A stretch of DNA of 64,000 nt, taken from Blastomussa wellsi. Taxonomy: Eukaryota > Cnidaria > Anthozoa > Scleractinia > Plerogyridae. Below the pieces are notes generated by a model, which saw nothing but the letters and a program-made list of their open reading frames with translations, was not told where the DNA came from and searched no databases. Below, piece by piece: positions 60,060-64,000 of the stretch. A program made the translations under genes and the position numbers. Position 1 is the first letter of the stretch. Each line of letters starts with the position of its first letter. The stretch spans positions 2,349,133-2,413,132 of the forward strand of contig OX393568.1 in the NCBI GenBank assembly GCA_947652115.1, given 5' to 3'.

Positions 60060-63000
60060 TCACATTCCATTGTAAGCCGGACCCCCACCCCCCTCAGGCA
60101 CCACCCAGTTGATATTCTGACTCGGGTCCTTAATGTCACATGTCTTGCAATGAACACAGTTCTGTGCGTTGATCTGTAGCCTCATACCATCACCATCCTC
60201 CTTAGGAACATACTCATACACCCCCGCGGGGCAAAACCTCTGCTCGGGGCCGTCGTAAATCGCGAGGTTCCTATTGACCGGTACGGAATCATCGCGGAGG
60301 GTTAAATGTGCTGGTTGGTCCCCCTCGTGATTCGTCCCGCTCAGAGCGACGGAAGAGAGCAAATCGAAGCTAATTTCCCCGTCGGGTTTGGGATACTCGA
60401 TCTGTTGACATTCCTTGGCGGGTTTCAAGTGCTCCGCGTCAGGTTTGCTGCTGCGCAATGTCCATGGCTCCTTGCCGCGTAAGATGTAGTAGAAAATGGC
60501 CGTGTACAACATGGTGCCATACAGACCCAAGGGGCTGTGAAAGGAGGGCCTTATATTACGTACGCTTTGGATCTCTTTCCAGACCCAGCTGTCTCGCAGA
60601 CGTGACTCGTAGGATTCCAGGAAAAGACCTAAAAAAGTAAAATAGGTTTTGTCACGCTTTCTTGGAGACTACACCTCTGTTTGGCACTAAAATTTGGATA
60701 AGCATTGTTTCCAGTTTCCCTTGGGACACCTGTAATACCCAGGAGAAATTGGAAACAAAGGTTATGGTAAATTTTGGCGGGCAAACAAGGTGTATTGTGG
60801 GAGATGTGCAAATGGCGAATACGATCAGTTCTGGCCTGTGTCACGCAACGTTACGTTTTCAGAGAGGGCTAAACTGGACAAATCCAAACTTCCACAGAAA
60901 TAATCAACCATTATTTAAAATTCATATAAAACGTCGCAAATTGTAGAGGAGGTGTTGTACGTCACTGTCACCGACTTTTTTCAGATTTTTTTTTTTGTAA
61001 AACGGCATCATAATTACGACTAAGTACTTCCACCCAAACAGGAAATGCTCCTAGAACATGAAGAGATGGATATCAAACAAATTGTTTAAGGAAGAGGGTG
61101 AAAGTGAAAGTCAGGATGACCTTTTCAAGTTGAGAACTTAGGCTCCTGATGGTATCACAGTGATATCACCCGTTATTAAAAACTAGCTATTGTATATTGC
61201 ATTTCCTGAGTTTTGATTCGTTTAGAGACAACGGTATATGAGCTCATATACCATTGACCTAAAAATAGGGTACGTGTACACGTAAAATAATGCATTTTTC
61301 GCAATGTTTACAATGTTTTTTGGGCATTTTTAATAAAACAATAATTATTCCACTCGCACTTGTTGGATATGAGATGGTTATAGCAAACTCGGCGCTACGC
61401 GCTTCGTTGGCTATCTACCATCTCATATCCAACGCGCGCTCGTGAAATAATTTTTAAATATACAGCTTCAGTACATTGGCATAGTAATTTTAACAAAACT
61501 TGATCACTGTTGATAGGTTTCTATTGGTGTAAACAAGTTTTTGGGCTGTTGAATTTATACTCTTGACAGTGTCCCTTCCTTGAGGTTTCACTTGACTTTT
61601 AAACCAGTTTTGTATAACCTCAAACAGCCAGAACATCACCTACCTTCAGTAGCGGAAGAAAAATTCTCATCCGTTATGGCTTCAAATGCACATTCAGCAG
61701 CTAACATGCCAGACTTCATTGCGGTATGAGTTCCCTTGATTTTTGGAACGTTCATAAATCCAGGACTGCAGCCAACAAGAAGTCCACCAGGGAACGCCAG
61801 CTTGGGAATACACTGAAGAAACACAAAACAGCGGCAATAGTTTACTTTTATAAAGGAACACTGTCAGCATTTTTAGCATGATTTTGGAAATCACAATGAT
61901 GTATCATGTCCGACTATTTTTCAGGCGTTTTCTGTGATAGAGACAAACAACAGAAACTGTTGTCTGGCAATTATTAGTTTTTATATTTACAAGCTTTACA
62001 GTTATGGCTTGAAAAAGCTTGTTATGCAGTGGTGGATCCAGGGGGAGGGTCGGGGAGGGGAGGTTTGGGGGTCCGCCCCCCCCCCCCTTCCCTAACCGAA
62101 TTTTTTGTTTCTTACTACTCTTTTGACGATGAAATTCTCGCATCTACAGTACTGCTTATTATCACTCAACTGAGTCAAAGTTTGGACCCCCCTATTAAAA
62201 ATTCCTGGATCCGCCCCTGTTATGGGAAGTACAAACAAAGCTGTAACTGGGCTAGTTACCAAAAAAGTTAGTCTTGAACCATGTTCGTATCATGAAAGTG
62301 TCGTTGGATCGCTCATTGGATGAGCATGATGAAAAATAGGTTTGTATTCGTAAAATTGTTAATAGAAGTTGAATAATCAAAAGCTCGCTCTAGTAAACCC
62401 ATAAAAACTACTGTCAGAAGTGAGAGATTTGCAGTGGAAAATAATATTGAAAAGTGTTCGTACCTGAAAGCCGCCCTCGTTTAGTGCCCTTGCGCCATAA
62501 GCTATCCGTTTGCCTCCTTCAAATGTTGGTTTTACTGATGGGTGATGTTTGAAACGCTGCATAATTAAATAATGACAACCAAAATAGATTGAGCAATTCA
62601 ATTGCTTTAATCTTCCTTATAGCATATAGGAAAACAAAATCTTCACAAAAACATCACAATGAGTAAATTTGTCCCAGTTTAAAATAGTTTTATGATAGTA
62701 GCAATGTCTAAAGACGACAACAGCCTTTTCTACGAAACATCTTTTTTCAGAAAAGAGCACTAAGTCTCTAACTGTCGTTTTACCTTGCACAAGACTGAAT
62801 TACAGTGTGAATCAGAAAATTGTGAACACTTAAAATTTTGTTTAAAAAACTATCACACGACAGATCAAACGGCAATAAATATACACAAATTGAGGAAGAG
62901 AAGCAGCACACTGGTCATTTTTGGGAATAATTTGTCAACTATTAAAATGGACATATATATCGCCTAGTAAAAAAGTAAAATAAAAAATTGGTAAAACGAT

Positions 63001-63846
63001 ATCAAAAACTATGTACACTAAACATTTTAGATCCTTAGATTATCTTCAGAGTGCATCAAAGGATCGACAACGTTAATGTACATTGTTTTTGTAACATCTT
63101 TTTATTGAATTCTTATATAATCTCTATTTACCTTTCAAGGAATAACAAAAGTGTTCAAGGTTTTTGCATTACCACTCTAGCAACCCACACAGACTGTGAC
63201 ACAAAATCAAATAAATGACGGCGTACCTGGAACTCTTTGAAAGGATATAAATAAGGGTTGCTGTAGTCTAATCCAATCTAAAAAACAAACATGTTAGATG
63301 CTGATAATGATTAAATGATTAGTTATGACACGACCATGCAGAAATTGTGTTTAAGTGTTCAACAAAGCAGTTTCCCTTTTCAAAAGGAAAACTGTTTTAG
63401 TTGTCAACAACAGAATTTTTGACCGTTTTCCCCATTTTCTCCTGTGTGTGGAAATCATTGGTTTAGTTGTCGACAACTATTGCAACTGAGCATGCGTACT
63501 GAACGTTAGTTTCCAAGCTCTCATTGGCCTGACTTTAGACATCGACAACTAACACCCCAGAGTTTGTAATGCTTGCATCGGACACAAATAGTTGTCGATA
63601 ACATTTTGTTGTCCATAAAAAATAGTTGTTGACAACTAAATGTGTAGTCTGAGCTGTGGAAACTCTTGCATGGTGAGCTAAGGCCATTTACTATCAGATT
63701 TTTCCAGGCTGTAAGGTATGACACATTAATAAAGTTTATTATTATCATCGTCATCATTATAAAGCACTCACCACAAAACCGACAGCAACTAAAGGAGAGT
63801 CTTCATCGAGATGGTACAGAAATGAACCACCATATGTATCCTTATC
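60060..63846 (-). CDS. ETFDH: ETFDH, electron transfer flavoprotein-ubiquinone oxidoreductase (3' part)
   Basis: Five exons on the minus strand: 63772-63846, 63227-63277, 62464-62556, 61644-61812, 60060-60628, phases 0, 0, 0, 1; 318 residues up to the stop, roughly the C-terminal half of the ~617-residue human protein. Recognised parts: [107 protein letters not shown], and the ferredoxin-like end with CPAGVYEYV and [16 protein letters not shown], whose four cysteines bind the 4Fe-4S cluster. The enzyme sits in the mitochondrial inner membrane and passes electrons from ETF to ubiquinone. The 5' exons, including the FAD-binding N terminus, lie beyond 64000; 63847-64000 is intron. Confidence 0.96.
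60671..60805. mobile_element. Hairpin MITE, acaccttgttt type, diverged copy
   Basis: actacacctctgtttggca at the left and caaacaaggtgtattgtg at the right, with gataagcattgtttcca and ggaaacaaaggttatg inside, match 47610-47788. In the last ETFDH intron. Confidence 0.7.
61350..61445. mobile_element. Short hairpin element
   Basis: ttggatatgagatggttatagc and gctatctaccatctcatatcc are inverted around a GC-rich loop (aaactcggcgctacgcgc). In the last ETFDH intron. Confidence 0.55.
62027..62221. mobile_element. MITE with cagtggtggatccag ends, copy 2 of the gggcggatc family
   Basis: Left cagtggtggatccag and right ctggatccgcccctg are inverted; G and C runs (62031-62088) lie inside. Related to 56798-56959. 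Confidence 0.6.
63369..63645. mobile_element. Inverted-repeat element with tagttgtcgacaact motifs
   Basis: tagttgtcgacaact is a near-palindrome found at 63462-63477 and as variants at 63398-63411, 63540-63552, 63585-63602 and 63623-63638. The whole stretch looks like one decayed inverted-repeat element in an ETFDH intron. Confidence 0.5.
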
Positions 63847-64000
63847 CTGTGAAACATGGAAAAACAATTGAAGTCATTGTGCATACTTCATTATTTTATT
63901 ACTTGGAGCTATACCAAACTCACTCATGCACTTGTACAATAAAGTAGCACTTTCCATTCCTTTTTACAAAAAGAAATGCAACGCAAGGCAATAAGTTTAT

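Noticed and set aside
1..64000. CRISPR arrays, operons or bacterial-type regulatory sites
   Set aside because: The window is eukaryotic nuclear DNA with introns; the 126-bp repeats are coding TPR units, not CRISPR.

Overview
The window is animal nuclear DNA, AT-rich, with large genes in many short exons, phase-matched GT-AG introns and abundant short repeats. A HEPN/NB-ARC/TPR immune-type pseudogene, tRNA-derived SINEs, many hairpin-like MITEs and a CR1-type retrotransposon fit a cnidarian, most likely a stony coral. The species is my inference; the gene identities rest on conserved motifs read directly.

Layout from left to right. (1) 1-3848 (+): the 3' half of AASDH (adenylation domain end, carrier domain, PQQ-type beta-propeller). 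(2) 5977-11023 (-): a broken, single-exon HEPN-NB-ARC-TPR gene with about 23 near-identical 126-bp TPR units. (3) 11-17.8 kb: no intact gene, only nested inverted-repeat elements and two inverted copies of an integrase-type gene fragment. (4) 17824-22169 (-): CFAP97, a cilia protein in two coding exons, with a dead CR1-type LINE in its intron. (5) 22356-35945 (+): TDRD3, 14 coding exons, 978 aa as assembled here. (6) 39005-44593 (-): POT1, four coding exons, 756 aa. (7) 44683-58614 (+): CWF19L2, 19 coding exons, 902 aa. (8) 60060-63846 (-): the last five exons of ETFDH, whose 5' part lies beyond the window.

Two divergent pairs stand out: CFAP97/TDRD3 start codons lie 186 bp apart, and POT1/CWF19L2 start codons 89 bp apart, so each pair probably shares a bidirectional promoter. 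TDRD3/POT1 and CWF19L2/ETFDH converge. The genes are housekeeping functions (lipid/amino-acid metabolism, cilia, R-loop/RNA biology, telomere protection, splicing, mitochondrial electron transfer) and show no joint pathway.

I saw no clear new gene system. The most notable points are the POT1 domain layout (an extra N-terminal OB-like region, and no room for the Holliday-junction-resolvase-like insertion between the two zinc CxxC pairs), a TDRD3 without a recognisable UBA domain and with one or two GC-AG introns, a highly homogenised TPR array in a pseudogene, a 200-bp palindrome carrying a hammerhead-like core, and several families of hairpin MITEs, some nested in SINEs.
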